Source: Streptomyces sp. H27-H5 (GTDB lineage Bacteria; Actinomycetota; Actinomycetes; Streptomycetales; Streptomycetaceae). Taken from it: a DNA stretch of 64,000 nucleotides. The notes beneath the pieces were generated by a model. The model saw only the letters and a list, made by a program, of their open reading frames with translations, ran no database searches and had not been told where the DNA came from. Each line of letters opens with the position of its first letter. Positions within the stretch are counted from its first letter, which is position 1. Positions 1-8,274 of the stretch are shown in pieces. Where the stretch lies: assembly GCF_026627505.1 (NCBI RefSeq), contig NZ_JAPNLK010000007.1, positions 79,364-143,363 on the forward strand. The letters are read 5' to 3'. The position numbers and the translations under genes were made by a program.

Positions 1-933
1 AAGTACGCGCCGGTCATGAAGGACCTCGCGTCCCGTGACGTCGTCTCGCGCTCCATCTACACGGAGATCCGCGAGGGCCGCGGCTGCGGTCCCGCCGGGG
101 ACCACGTGTACCTGGACCTCACGCACCTCCCGCCGGAGCAGCTCGACGCGAAGCTCCCGGACATCACGGAGTTCGCGCGCACCTACCTGGGCATCGAGCC
201 GTACACGGACCCGATCCCGATCCAGCCCACCGCGCACTACGCCATGGGCGGCATCCCGACCAACGTCGAGGGTGAGGTGCTGGCCGACAACACCACCGTC
301 GTGCCGGGCCTGTACGCGGCCGGCGAGGTCGCCTGTGTCTCCGTGCACGGCGCGAACCGCCTCGGCACCAACTCGCTGCTGGACATCAACGTCTTCGGCA
401 AGCGCTCGGGCATCGCGGCGGCCGCGTACGCCCACGCGCACGACTACGTCGAGCTGCCGGAGAACCCGGCGCAGCAGGTCGTCGAGCTGGTCGAGCACCT
501 GCGCAACTCCACGGGCCACGAGCGGGTCGCCGACCTGCGTCTGGAGCTCCAGGAGACGATGGACGCCTGTGTGATGGTGTTCCGCACGGAGCAGACCATC
601 AAGACCGCGGTCGACAAGATCGCCGAGCTGCGCGAGCGCTACAAGAACGTGTCCGTGCAGGACAAGGGCAAGCGCTTCAACACGGACCTGCTGGAGGCCA
701 TCGAGCTGGGCAACCTGCTCGACCTGGCCGAGGTCATGGCCGTGTCCGCGCTCGCGCGCAAGGAGTCCCGCGGCGGTCACTACCGCGAGGACTACCCGAA
801 CCGCGACGACGTCAACTTCATGCGCCACACCATGGCGTACCGCGAGGTCGACGACAACGGCACGGACTCGGTCCGTCTCGACTACAAGCCCGTCGTCGTC
901 ACCCGCTACCAGCCGATGGAGCGTAAGTACTGA
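1..933 (+). CDS. sdhA: Succinate dehydrogenase flavoprotein subunit, C-terminal part
   Basis: The reading frame is open from base 1 and gives the last 310 residues of SdhA; the N-terminal FAD Rossmann part lies outside the window. SdhA carries covalent FAD and oxidises succinate to fumarate at the inner face of the membrane. Visible family signatures are HYAMGGIPTN (substrate/FAD region), the GLYAAGEVA...GANRLGTNSLLD block that closes the FAD domain, and the C-terminal SRGGHYREDYPNRDD stretch with conserved Arg and His residues. The stop codon overlaps the sdhB start (TGATG), which implies translational coupling. Identification is secure; only the 5' end is missing. Confidence 0.97.
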   Translation, partial: KYAPVMKDLASRDVVSRSIYTEIREGRGCGPAGDHVYLDLTHLPPEQLDAKLPDITEFARTYLGIEPYTDPIPIQPTAHYAMGGIPTNVEGEVLADNTTVVPGLYAAGEVACVSVHGANRLGTNSLLDINVFGKRSGIAAAAYAHAHDYVELPENPAQQVVELVEHLRNSTGHERVADLRLELQETMDACVMVFRTEQTIKTAVDKIAELRERYKNVSVQDKGKRFNTDLLEAIELGNLLDLAEVMAVSALARKESRGGHYREDYPNRDDVNFMRHTMAYREVDDNGTDSVRLDYKPVVVTRYQPMERKY

Positions 934-1700
934 TGGCCACCCCCACCCTGTCCAAGACGGACGAGATGGAGGCGGCGGCCGCCGCCTCGCCGTTCATCAC
1001 GGTCACCTTCCGGATCCGCCGCTTCAACCCCGAGATCTCGGACGAGTCGCAGTGGCAGGACTTCCAGATCGAGATCGACCCGAAGGAGCGCGTGCTCGAC
1101 GGTCTCCACAAGATCAAGTGGGACCTCGACGGCACGCTGACCTTCCGTCGCTCGTGCGCGCACGGCATCTGCGGCTCCGACGCGATGCGGATCAACGGCA
1201 AGAACAGGCTCGCCTGCAAGACGCTGATCAAGGACATCAACCCGGAGAAGCCCATCACGGTCGAGGCCATCAAGGGCCTCACGGTGATGAAGGACCTCAT
1301 CGTCGACATGGAGCCCTTCTTCCAGGCGTACCGGGACGTCATGCCGTTCCTGGTCACCAAGGGCAACGAGCCGACGCGCGAGCGCCTGCAGTCCGCGGAG
1401 GACCGCGAGCGTTTCGACGACACCACCAAGTGCATCCTGTGCGCCGCGTGCACGTCCTCGTGCCCGGTGTTCTGGAACGACGGCCAGTACTTCGGCCCGG
1501 CGGCGATCGTCAACGCGCACCGCTTCATCTTCGACTCGCGCGACGAGGCCGGTGAGCAGCGGCTGGAGATCCTGAACGACAAGGACGGCGTGTGGCGTTG
1601 CCGCACGACGTTCAACTGCACGGACGCGTGCCCCCGTGGCATCGAGGTCACGAAGGCGATCCAGGAAGTCAAGCGTGCCCTGATCACGCGCCGCTTCTGA
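933..1700 (+). CDS. sdhB: Succinate dehydrogenase iron-sulfur subunit
   Basis: This 255-residue protein passes electrons from the SdhA flavin through three iron-sulfur clusters to quinone. The [2Fe-2S] set is Cys75, Cys80 and Cys95, with Asp83 where some homologues have a fourth Cys, a known natural variation. The [4Fe-4S] motif CILCAACTSSCP covers residues 167-178, and the [3Fe-4S] ligands lie in the C-terminal CxxxxxCTDACP region (Cys223, 229, 233). The ATG overlaps the sdhA stop by one base. It is the last gene of the sdh operon and is followed by a strong hairpin. Confidence 0.97.
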   Translation: MATPTLSKTDEMEAAAAASPFITVTFRIRRFNPEISDESQWQDFQIEIDPKERVLDGLHKIKWDLDGTLTFRRSCAHGICGSDAMRINGKNRLACKTLIKDINPEKPITVEAIKGLTVMKDLIVDMEPFFQAYRDVMPFLVTKGNEPTRERLQSAEDRERFDDTTKCILCAACTSSCPVFWNDGQYFGPAAIVNAHRFIFDSRDEAGEQRLEILNDKDGVWRCRTTFNCTDACPRGIEVTKAIQEVKRALITRRF

Positions 1701-1714
1701 TCCGACGCCCTGCC

Positions 1715-1757
1715 GCCGCGGGCCCGTACCCCCTCTCCGGGGGTGCGGGCCCGCGGC
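1715..1757 (+). terminator. Terminator of the sdh operon
   Basis: A 19-bp stem (arms 1715-1733 and 1739-1757, one G-T wobble) closes a five-base loop, TCTCC. It starts 14 bp after the sdhB stop. There is no U tract, which is usual for Streptomyces terminators. Confidence 0.8.
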
Positions 1758-1822
1758 GTTCGGGCACCGTTTCGCGGACAGGGGGGCGCGGGCCGCCGGC
1801 CGGCTGTGGAAGGATCGTGCGC

Positions 1823-2338
1823 ATGAGCGAGCAGCAGCCGAACCCGTACTCCGACGACCCGGGCGCCGAGGGCCCGCAGGACGACTACAGGTGGGGCCCC
1901 GGGAACCCCGGTTACGGCTACCCGCAGCCCTACTCGGCGTACCAGCCCACCATCGGGGGCGGGATACCGATGGGCGCCCCCGGTTACGGCGCCGGCGGGG
2001 GGACCCTGTCCCTCGGCGACATCACCGTCTCGGGCGACCAGATCATCACCCCGGCGGGCACGATGCCGCTCAGGGGCGCGGTGTGGAACGCCATGGACAT
2101 GTCCCGCACCGAGGAGAAGATCCCGACGCACGCGATCGTGCTGGCGATCTGCTTCGCGCTGTTCTGCCTCGTCGGCCTGTTGTTCCTGCTGATGAAGGAG
2201 AAAGTGACCACGGGCTACGTGCAGGTCACCGTCACCAGCGGCGGCCGCCACCACTCCACGATGATCCCGGCGACGGACGCGTACACCTTCCAGTGGGTCA
2301 TGGGCCAGCTCAACTACGCGCGCTCGCTCAGCATGTGA
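1823..2338 (+). CDS. Small membrane protein with Gly/Pro/Tyr-rich N-terminus
   Basis: This 171-residue protein starts at an ATG with a GGAAGGA ribosome site about 8 bp upstream. The frame is open further 5', but that part runs back through the sdhB terminator and looks non-coding. Residues 1-60 are hydrophilic and rich in Pro, Gly and Tyr. About residues 108-127 form one hydrophobic membrane helix (IVLAICFALFCLVGLLFLL), followed by a short polar C-terminal domain. I do not recognise a characterised function. It stands alone between sdhB and the hydrolase. Confidence 0.8.
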   Translation: MSEQQPNPYSDDPGAEGPQDDYRWGPGNPGYGYPQPYSAYQPTIGGGIPMGAPGYGAGGGTLSLGDITVSGDQIITPAGTMPLRGAVWNAMDMSRTEEKIPTHAIVLAICFALFCLVGLLFLLMKEKVTTGYVQVTVTSGGRHHSTMIPATDAYTFQWVMGQLNYARSLSM

Positions 2339-2432
2339 CGCGACGCCCGGGGCCCCGCGCCCCGGGACGGCCGCTCGCCCGGCGCCCGATATCCGGTGGT
2401 GGCGCGGCGGGCGGGGGCGCGAGGATCGGGGC

Positions 2433-3194
2433 ATGATCCTCGCGCATGATGTGGCCGGCCCCCAAGACGGGCCGGCCTTGGTGTTGTTGCACTCCTCCGT
2501 CTGTGACCGACGCATGTGGGAAGGGCAGTGGGCCCCCCTGGTCGAGGCCGGGTTCCGGGTGGTCCGGCCCGACTTCCGCACCTGTGGCGAGTCCCCCGCC
2601 GCCACGGCCCCGTACAGCGACGACGGCGACGTGCTCGCCCTGTTGGACGCGCTCGGCATCCGGCGGGCCGCCTTCGTCGGCTCCTCGTACGGCGGCCGGG
2701 TCGCCCTGCGGCTCGCCGCGCACGCGCCCGAGCGGGTCCGCGCCCTGGCCCTGCTCTGTCCGGCCCGGCCGGCGCACCGGCGGGGAGCGGCCCTGACGGC
2801 CTTCAACGCCGCCGAGGCGGCCCTGTTGGAGGCCGGTGACCTGGAGGGCGCGGCCGAGCTGAACGCCCGCCAGTGGCTCGGCCCGGACGCCGACGGGGCG
2901 GCGCACGCCCTGGTGCGGGACATGCAGCTCGCCATCCTCGGGGCCGGGCTGTCCGCCGACGGGGAACTCGAACTCCCCGAGCCGCCCGTCGATCTCGCCG
3001 GCATCACGGCACCCGTCCTCGCCGTGGGCGGCGCCCACGACATCCCCGACTTCCGCGACTTCCCCGCCGAACTGCCCTCCCTGGTCCCGGGTGCCGAGCA
3101 CGTGGAGCTGTCCTGGGCGGGTCATCTGCCCTCGCTGGAGCGGCCCGAGGAGACGGCGGCGCTGCTGCTGGGGTGGGCGGCGCTCCGGTCCTGA
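2433..3194 (+). CDS. Alpha/beta hydrolase
   Basis: A 253-residue alpha/beta-hydrolase-fold enzyme. The nucleophile elbow GSSYGG places Ser85 as nucleophile. His231 in AGHLPSLERP is the likely catalytic base, and an Asp near 203 (GAHDIP) the likely acid. LVLLHSSVCDRRMW near the N-terminus is the usual oxyanion-hole strand. The length fits the lactonase/haloperoxidase-like small hydrolases. The substrate cannot be read from the sequence. The ATG follows a GAGGATCGGGG ribosome site. The gene ends about 30 bp before the TetR-type operator pair, so it is a separate transcription unit from the next gene. Confidence 0.88.
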   Translation: MILAHDVAGPQDGPALVLLHSSVCDRRMWEGQWAPLVEAGFRVVRPDFRTCGESPAATAPYSDDGDVLALLDALGIRRAAFVGSSYGGRVALRLAAHAPERVRALALLCPARPAHRRGAALTAFNAAEAALLEAGDLEGAAELNARQWLGPDADGAAHALVRDMQLAILGAGLSADGELELPEPPVDLAGITAPVLAVGGAHDIPDFRDFPAELPSLVPGAEHVELSWAGHLPSLERPEETAALLLGWAALRS

Positions 3195-3225
3195 CGCACG
3201 GCCGGGGGCGGACCCGGCCGAAGGC

Positions 3226-3283
3226 TTGAACCTGTTCAAAAATGGGTCTACAGTCATGGACGTCAGCAGTTGAACACGTTCAA
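3226..3283 (+). promoter_or_regulatory. Promoter flanked by two TTGAAC-N2-GTTCAA operators
   Basis: Two perfect 14-bp palindromes with the same half-sites lie at 3226-3239 (centre CT) and 3270-3283 (centre AC). The TTGAAC of the first can serve as a -35 box. It stands 17 bp from a TACAGT -10 box at 3249-3254, and the second palindrome covers the region just after the expected transcription start. A dimeric repressor bound here would block both polymerase binding and clearance. The TetR-family gene three genes downstream is the obvious candidate regulator (inference). The promoter drives the gene at 3298. Confidence 0.75.
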
Positions 3284-3297
3284 GGGGGCTGAGGGCA

Positions 3298-3702
3298 ATG
3301 GACCTCACCGTGGTCGCGTACGTCATCTACCTGGTCATCAGCATCGGGCTCACCATCTGGGTCGCCCGTACGCTCACCCGCAACGGCCGGGTCTTCATCG
3401 CCGATGTCCTCCAGGGCAACGAGAAGCTCGCGGATGCCGTGAACCACCTTCTGGTGGTCGGCTTCTACCTCCTGAACATCGGTTTCGTGACGCTCTACCT
3501 CCGCTCGGCCGAGACCATCACCGAGGCCCGCGGCCTCTTCGAGGCCCTGTCGGTGAAGCTCGGCGTGGTCCTGCTCGTCCTCGGCGTGATGCACCTCGGC
3601 AACGTGTGGGTCCTCAACAAGATGCGCCGCCGGGGCATCATGGAGCGTCAGCAGACCCCGCCCGTCGCCCCCCAGGGCTGGACCGCGCCCGCCCGGGCCT
3701 GA
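3298..3702 (+). CDS. Integral membrane protein, three predicted helices
   Basis: This 134-residue protein has hydrophobic segments at about residues 5-25 (VVAYVIYLVISIGLTIWVA), 49-68 and 85-105, joined by short polar loops, and a basic, Pro-containing tail. The start is the ATG after a GGGGGCTGAGG ribosome site. It is the first gene behind the double-operator promoter. Six bases separate it from the DCC-family gene, so the two are co-transcribed. I do not know a biochemical function. Its position with a thiol-disulfide protein and a TetR regulator suggests an inducible membrane function. Confidence 0.85.
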   Translation: MDLTVVAYVIYLVISIGLTIWVARTLTRNGRVFIADVLQGNEKLADAVNHLLVVGFYLLNIGFVTLYLRSAETITEARGLFEALSVKLGVVLLVLGVMHLGNVWVLNKMRRRGIMERQQTPPVAPQGWTAPARA

Positions 3703-3707
3703 TCCCG

Positions 3708-4133
3708 ATGACCGAGACGACCGCCCCGACCAAGCACCTGACGGTGCTGTACGACGCCGGTTGCCCGCTCTGCGTCCACATCCGGCACTGGCTGCTGGGA
3801 CAGCGGTGGCTCACGCCCCTGTGGCTCGTCCCGGCCGGGTCCTACGAGGCCCGGCGCCTGTTCCCCGGTCTCGACCACCAGGAGACGCTCCGCCGGATCA
3901 CCGTGATCGGCGACCGGGGCCAGGTGTGGACCGACACCGACGCCTTCATCGTGTGCCTGTGGGCCCTGGCCGAGCACCGGCCCAAGGCGAACTGGCTGGC
4001 CACCCCGGCCGGCCGGCCCTTCGCCCGGGCGGCGATGCACACCGCGTCCGCCTGGCGATCCGCGGTCCGTACCAACGGCGAAGCGGAGCCCGGGGATGCG
4101 GCCTGTGACGACCGATGCGCCGTACCCCGATAA
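3708..4133 (+). CDS. DCC (DUF393) family thiol-disulfide oxidoreductase-like protein
   Basis: This 141-residue protein carries YDAGCPLC near residue 20, the Asp plus Cys-x-x-Cys signature that names the DCC family. These are thioredoxin-fold-like redox proteins whose partners are mostly unknown. The middle region (WLVPAGSYEARRLFPGL and the later DTDAFIVCLWAL) fits the family. The C-terminal 20 residues are hydrophilic and contain two further Cys. The gene is 6 bp downstream of the membrane-protein gene and just upstream of the TetR gene. The start is the ATG at 3708; upstream codons in this frame lie inside the previous gene. Confidence 0.85.
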   Translation: MTETTAPTKHLTVLYDAGCPLCVHIRHWLLGQRWLTPLWLVPAGSYEARRLFPGLDHQETLRRITVIGDRGQVWTDTDAFIVCLWALAEHRPKANWLATPAGRPFARAAMHTASAWRSAVRTNGEAEPGDAACDDRCAVPR

Positions 4134-4144
4134 GGTCGGACACC

Positions 4145-4885
4145 GTGACTGATCAGAAGGCTCCCAAGAGCGAGCAAACCCGCACGCTCATCCTCGAAAC
4201 CGCGCTCCGACTCTTCCAGGAGCGCGGCTTCGACAAGACGACCATGCGGGTCATCGCCAAGGAGGCGGGGGTCTCGGTCGGCAACGCGTACTACTACTTC
4301 GCCTCGAAGGAACACCTGGTCCAGGGGTTCTACGACCGGATCGGCGCCGCACACCAGGCGGCGGTCCGGCCCATCCTGGACAACGAGAGCGACTTGCAGA
4401 AGCGGCTCGCGGGCGTACTGACGAGCTGGCTGGACATCGCCGCGCCGTACCACGAGTTCGCCTCGCAGTTCTTCAAGAACGCGGCCGATCCGGAGAGCCC
4501 CCTCAGCCCCTTCTCCCCCGAATCGGAACCGGCCCGCAAGGCCGCGATCGACATGCACCGCGAGGTGCTGGCGGGCGCGAAGACGAAGGTGCCGGACGAA
4601 CTGGCCGACGTGCTGCCGGAGCTGATGTGGCTCTCGCAGATGGGGCTGGTCCTGTACTGGGTCTTCGACCGCTCGCCGGACAGCGAGAAGACCCGCCGGC
4701 TCGCCGAGCGCGGCGCGCAGCTGACGACCCGCGGCATCATCCTGGCGCGGTTCCGGGTGCTGCGGCCGCTGGTGCGGGAGGTGCACGAGCTGTTCGCGGA
4801 CTTCCTGCCCGGCATGGCCCAGACGGCGGTGTCCCGCAAGCGCGCCTCGGACCCCGACCCCGCTCCCGACTCCGGGAAGGGGTAG
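4145..4885 (+). CDS. TetR-family transcriptional regulator
   Basis: A 246-residue regulator from the GTG at 4145. The N-terminal TetR DNA-binding domain is clear: EQTRTLILETALRLFQERGF, then TTMRVIAKEAGVSVGNAYYY as the helix-turn-helix and the usual FASKEHL. The rest is a helical ligand-binding and dimerisation domain. The frame extends 10 codons upstream to an ATG at 4115. I prefer the GTG because it opens directly into the usual TetR N-terminus and has a TAAGGT -10-like box 8 bp before it, suggesting a leaderless transcript. It probably acts on the paired palindromes at 3226-3283 (inference from proximity). Confidence 0.9.
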   Translation: MTDQKAPKSEQTRTLILETALRLFQERGFDKTTMRVIAKEAGVSVGNAYYYFASKEHLVQGFYDRIGAAHQAAVRPILDNESDLQKRLAGVLTSWLDIAAPYHEFASQFFKNAADPESPLSPFSPESEPARKAAIDMHREVLAGAKTKVPDELADVLPELMWLSQMGLVLYWVFDRSPDSEKTRRLAERGAQLTTRGIILARFRVLRPLVREVHELFADFLPGMAQTAVSRKRASDPDPAPDSGKG

Positions 4886-4890
4886 GGGTC

Positions 4891-4923
4891 CGACGCCGTT
4901 CGGGGCGTCGCCCCGGAACGGGG
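4891..4923. terminator. Small double hairpin between convergent genes
   Basis: A 7-bp stem (4891-4897 with 4904-4910) is followed at once by a 5-bp CCCCG/CGGGG hairpin (4911-4923). It sits in the 40-bp gap between the converging tetR and peptide-binding-protein genes and may terminate both. Confidence 0.45.
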
Positions 4924-4925
4924 CG

Positions 4926-6488
4926 CTACAGCCAGTCGAGGTCCCACAGGCGCCAGACGCCGGTGCCGTCGGAGAGGTACTGCGCGCCGGTGACGGCCTC
5001 GCGGGACATCACGTAGTCCTTCTTCTGCCAGATCGGCAGCATCGGGACCTGCTGCGCGACGATCCGCTGGAGCGCGCGGAAGTCGTCCGCCGCCTCGCCC
5101 CGGTCGGAGTGCGCCTGCGTACGGGTGATCAGCGCGTCCACGGCCTTGTCGGAGAAGCCGTTGTTCATCGTGGAACCGGCGCCGACGAGGGGCGCGAGGA
5201 AGTTGTCCGCGTCGGGGAAGTCGGCGATCCACCCGACGGTGTAAGCGTCGAAGTCCCCGGCCGCGTACCGCTTCTGGAAGTCCTCCCACTTGGCGACCGC
5301 CTTGACGTCCACCCGGAAGAGACCGGTGGCCGTGAGCTGCTTGGCGATCGCGTCGGCCTCCGCGAGGTTCGCGCCGCGCTCGTTGGCTCCCAGGCTGATC
5401 GGGACGGGGGTGGCGACGCCCGCCGCCTTGAGGATCTTCCTGGCCGTCGCCGTGTTCGGAGCCGGCCAGGTGTCGAAGAACGGCGTGCTGTGCGAGGCGA
5501 CACCGGCCGGGACCAGGGAGTAGAGCGGGGTCACCGTGCCGTGGTGGACCTCGCTCGCCAACTGCGAGCGGTCCAGGACGGCCGCCACGGCCTGCCGGAC
5601 GGCCGGCTTCGCCGTGGTGGAACCGGGGCGGACGTTGAAGACGAGGTTGCGGGTCTCGGTGCCCCCGGAGGCCTGGTACCGGGTGTCCTCGAGGCCCGGG
5701 TTGAGGGCCGCGAGCACCTCGGGCGGCATGTCCCGGTGGGCGACCTCGATCCGGTGGTCGCGCCACGCCCGGTCGAGCCCGACGGAGTCCGCGAAGTACT
5801 TCACCGTGACGGGCGTGCGGGCCGGTTTCGCCTGCCCCGTGTAGGCGGGGTTCGGCTTCAGCTCGGCGCTCTCGCCGGCCGTGTACGCGCCGAGCACGTA
5901 CGGGCCCGAGCCGTCCACCTTGCCGTCCCGGCGCAGCGCCCCGGCCGGGTACTTCTCCCGGTCGACGATCGACGCGGCGCCCGTGGCGATCTTGAAGGGG
6001 AACGTGGCGTCGCGCCCGGACAGGTTGAAGGTGACCGTCCGCCCCTCGGCCTTGACCGACTCCAGGGTGTTGAAGAGCGGCGCCGGGCCCTGCTCGGAGT
6101 TGACCTTCTTGATCCGGTCGAAGGAGTGCTTGACGTCCTGCGCCGTGATCGCGCGGCCGTTGGAGAACTTCGCGTCCGGGCGCAGCTCGCACTGGTACGT
6201 GGTCAGCTTGCCGCCGATGAACCGGCAGGCGGAGGCCGCGTCCGGGACGGGGGCCTCCGAGCCCGGCTTGACGGTCAGCAGCGACTGGTAGACGTTGCCG
6301 AACAGGGCCCAGGAACCGGCGTCGTAGGCACCGGCGGGGTCCAGGTCGGAGACGACGTCGCTCGTCCCGACCCGGATGGCGGTGCCCCGGCCGTTGCCCT
6401 CGGCGGGGAGCAGTTGCCAGGCGGCGACACCGCCGCCCGCCGCGAGGACCAGAGCGGCCGCGATCACCTTCGAGCGGACTGACCGCAT
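4926..6488 (-). CDS. ABC transporter substrate-binding protein, family 5 (peptide/opine type)
   Basis: A 520-residue extracellular solute-binding protein (SBP_bac_5). After a basic, hydrophobic N-terminus (MRSVRSKVIAAALVLAAGGG), which reads as a signal peptide or anchor without a lipobox Cys, come family landmarks: an IRVGT..DVVSDLDPAGAYD start, ELRPDAKFSNGRAITAQDVKHSFDR, and a C-terminal QRIVAQQVPMLPIWQ block. It binds oligopeptides or similar ligands outside the membrane and delivers them to a permease. No permease or ATPase gene is next to it, so it is an orphan. An upstream GTG at 6533 would add 15 residues; I chose the ATG that opens the signal-like region. Confidence 0.88.
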   Translation of the reverse strand: MRSVRSKVIAAALVLAAGGGVAAWQLLPAEGNGRGTAIRVGTSDVVSDLDPAGAYDAGSWALFGNVYQSLLTVKPGSEAPVPDAASACRFIGGKLTTYQCELRPDAKFSNGRAITAQDVKHSFDRIKKVNSEQGPAPLFNTLESVKAEGRTVTFNLSGRDATFPFKIATGAASIVDREKYPAGALRRDGKVDGSGPYVLGAYTAGESAELKPNPAYTGQAKPARTPVTVKYFADSVGLDRAWRDHRIEVAHRDMPPEVLAALNPGLEDTRYQASGGTETRNLVFNVRPGSTTAKPAVRQAVAAVLDRSQLASEVHHGTVTPLYSLVPAGVASHSTPFFDTWPAPNTATARKILKAAGVATPVPISLGANERGANLAEADAIAKQLTATGLFRVDVKAVAKWEDFQKRYAAGDFDAYTVGWIADFPDADNFLAPLVGAGSTMNNGFSDKAVDALITRTQAHSDRGEAADDFRALQRIVAQQVPMLPIWQKKDYVMSREAVTGAQYLSDGTGVWRLWDLDWL

Positions 6489-6576
6489 CCCCTGCACCCC
6501 GATATTCGAACCCGGTATCCGACTATCGGGCACTCAATCATGGAAATTCGGCCACGGGAAGACCTGTTATGCCTGG

Positions 6577-7911
6577 TCAGGCCTGATATGAGGCGAGTTC
6601 GACCACGGTGATGTCGGACGGCGCGCCGACGCGAACAGGCGGCCCCCAGGCGCCCGCGCCGCGGGACACGTACAGCTGTGTGTCGCCGTACCGTTCCAGG
6701 CCGGCGACGGTCGGGTTGGCGAGCTCGGCGAGGTGATTGCCGGGCCAGAGCTGACCGCCGTGGGTGTGCCCGGACAGTTGGAGGTCGACCCCGTGCCGGA
6801 CGGCGTCGTGGATGACGATCGGCTGGTGCGCGAGGAGGACGGCGGTCCGGGACCGGTCGCGGTCACCGAGGGCCGCGCGGAAGTCGGGGCCGTGGCCCTC
6901 GCTCTCGCCCGCGACGTCGTTGACCCCGGCGAGGTCGAAGTACGGCAGGGCGCGGCGCGCGTTCTCCAGGGGCTGCATCCCCAGTTCCCGGACGTGCTCG
7001 ACCCACTGCTCGGCCCCCGAGAAGTACTCGTGGTTGCCGGTGACGAAGAACGAGCCGTGCCGGGCCCGGAGGTCGCGCAGCGGTTCGGCGGCCCGCCCCA
7101 GGTCGGGCACGCTCCCGTCGACCAGGTCGCCGACGACGGCGATCAGGTCGGGCTGGGTGCCGTTGACGGCGTCGACGACGCGCCGGGTGTGGGCGCTGCC
7201 GAGGATCGGCCCGAGGTGGACGTCGCTGACGACGGCGATCCGGAAGCCGTGCGCGGCGCGGGGCAGCTTGGCGAGCGGTACCCGCACCCGCTTCACGCGG
7301 GGCCCGCGCAGCACGCCGTACGTCCCGTACCCGACCGTCGCGAGGGCGGCCGCGGCCGCGGCGCCGCCGACGGTCCGCGCGACGAACCGGCGCCGGGTGA
7401 GGACGGCGGCGTCGAAGGCGGGTTCGGGGGCGGTGGCGGGATCGGCGGCCGGGGCCCGGTCCGCCGGCGCCGGGGCGGGCGGGTCGGGCTCCGCCGTCGG
7501 ATCCACCGGGGCGGAGGCCGGGGTGGAGGCCGGGGTGGAGGCATGGGCGGAGGCAGACGCGGGGACCGGGACGGGGGCCGGCCCGGCCCGCGGCGTGACC
7601 CGGCGGAGCCAGACGGCCCGGACCACTTCCCCGACGAGCATCGCCAGGGTCAGGTACAGCAGCACCGCCAGCCACATGAACCCCGGCCACGCCACCGCCT
7701 GCTGGAGCCGGAACGGCGCCCCGGCGCGCCCGGCGACCAGGGCCGCGACGGCCGTGAGCGGCAGGACGAAGGCCAGGGCGGTCCCCGCCCGGCGCGGCAG
7801 ACCACCCGGCCGGGTGGTGTCACGGACCAGGCGGACCCACAGCCAGCGGTGGACCAGGGCCAACAGGCCCAATACGGCGAGCGCGACGAGCGCGACCACG
7901 ATTACGGTCAT
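6577..7911 (-). CDS. Membrane-anchored metallophosphoesterase
   Basis: A 444-residue protein. Residues 1-105 hold three to four hydrophobic segments. Residues 110-165 are an Ala/Pro-rich linker. Near 173 there is an RRRFVART plus hydrophobic stretch that resembles a twin-arginine or anchor segment. The calcineurin-like phosphoesterase domain fills the C-terminal half with all metal-binding motifs: SDVHLG (Asp230, His232), GDLVDG (Asp262), GNHEY (Asn293, His294) and GHTHGGQ (381-387). This layout is like YkuE/YaeI-type enzymes, which act on phospholipid headgroups or similar phosphodiesters; the true substrate is unknown. Its start overlaps the stop of the upstream gene by 4 bp. Confidence 0.92.
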   Translation of the reverse strand: MTVIVVALVALAVLGLLALVHRWLWVRLVRDTTRPGGLPRRAGTALAFVLPLTAVAALVAGRAGAPFRLQQAVAWPGFMWLAVLLYLTLAMLVGEVVRAVWLRRVTPRAGPAPVPVPASASAHASTPASTPASAPVDPTAEPDPPAPAPADRAPAADPATAPEPAFDAAVLTRRRFVARTVGGAAAAAALATVGYGTYGVLRGPRVKRVRVPLAKLPRAAHGFRIAVVSDVHLGPILGSAHTRRVVDAVNGTQPDLIAVVGDLVDGSVPDLGRAAEPLRDLRARHGSFFVTGNHEYFSGAEQWVEHVRELGMQPLENARRALPYFDLAGVNDVAGESEGHGPDFRAALGDRDRSRTAVLLAHQPIVIHDAVRHGVDLQLSGHTHGGQLWPGNHLAELANPTVAGLERYGDTQLYVSRGAGAWGPPVRVGAPSDITVVELASYQA

Positions 7912-8153
7912 CGTGATTCACGCCGCAGCGCGCGCACGGAACGCAACCCGATCACACCAATGGCCGTCCCCAGGAGAAAGGACGCCACCGCCAGTCCACA
8001 GTGGACCCAGAAGTAAGTCGTAGGGTCACCGGCGGTGTCGAAGGCCAGACCGCTGCCGTTCTTCCACAGGTTCCGGACGAAGGACACCCAGATGATCCAG
8101 CTCCACACTCCGAAGGCGAGCAGGAACCAGGAGGCGGTGCGGCTGAGTTTCAT
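7908..8153 (-). CDS. SCO4848-family small membrane protein
   Basis: An 81-residue protein with two membrane helices (about residues 8-26 and 47-72) joined by a WKNGSGLAFDTAGDPTTYFW loop. The length and pattern match the small Streptomyces family named after SCO4848; the function is unknown. The longer frame upstream overlaps the divergent carboxypeptidase promoter and is not credible, so the ATG at 8153 is used. Its ATGA overlap with the metallophosphoesterase gene indicates a two-gene operon. Confidence 0.85.
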   Translation of the reverse strand: MKLSRTASWFLLAFGVWSWIIWVSFVRNLWKNGSGLAFDTAGDPTTYFWVHCGLAVASFLLGTAIGVIGLRSVRALRRESR

Positions 8154-8274
8154 GTCCCCAGTATCGGATTCGTCCCCGGGACGGACGCGCCAGGGTGGGC
8201 TAGACCGGCGGTGGTTGCGGCGGGTTGGCCGCTCAGCGACGGTGGACAGCACATCGGGTTGTACTTTCACCTGC

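Noticed and set aside
899..3043. Long minus-strand frame opposite sdhB and the hydrolase
   Set aside because: Arg/Pro/Ser-rich antisense shadow of high-GC genes; no domain or ribosome site.
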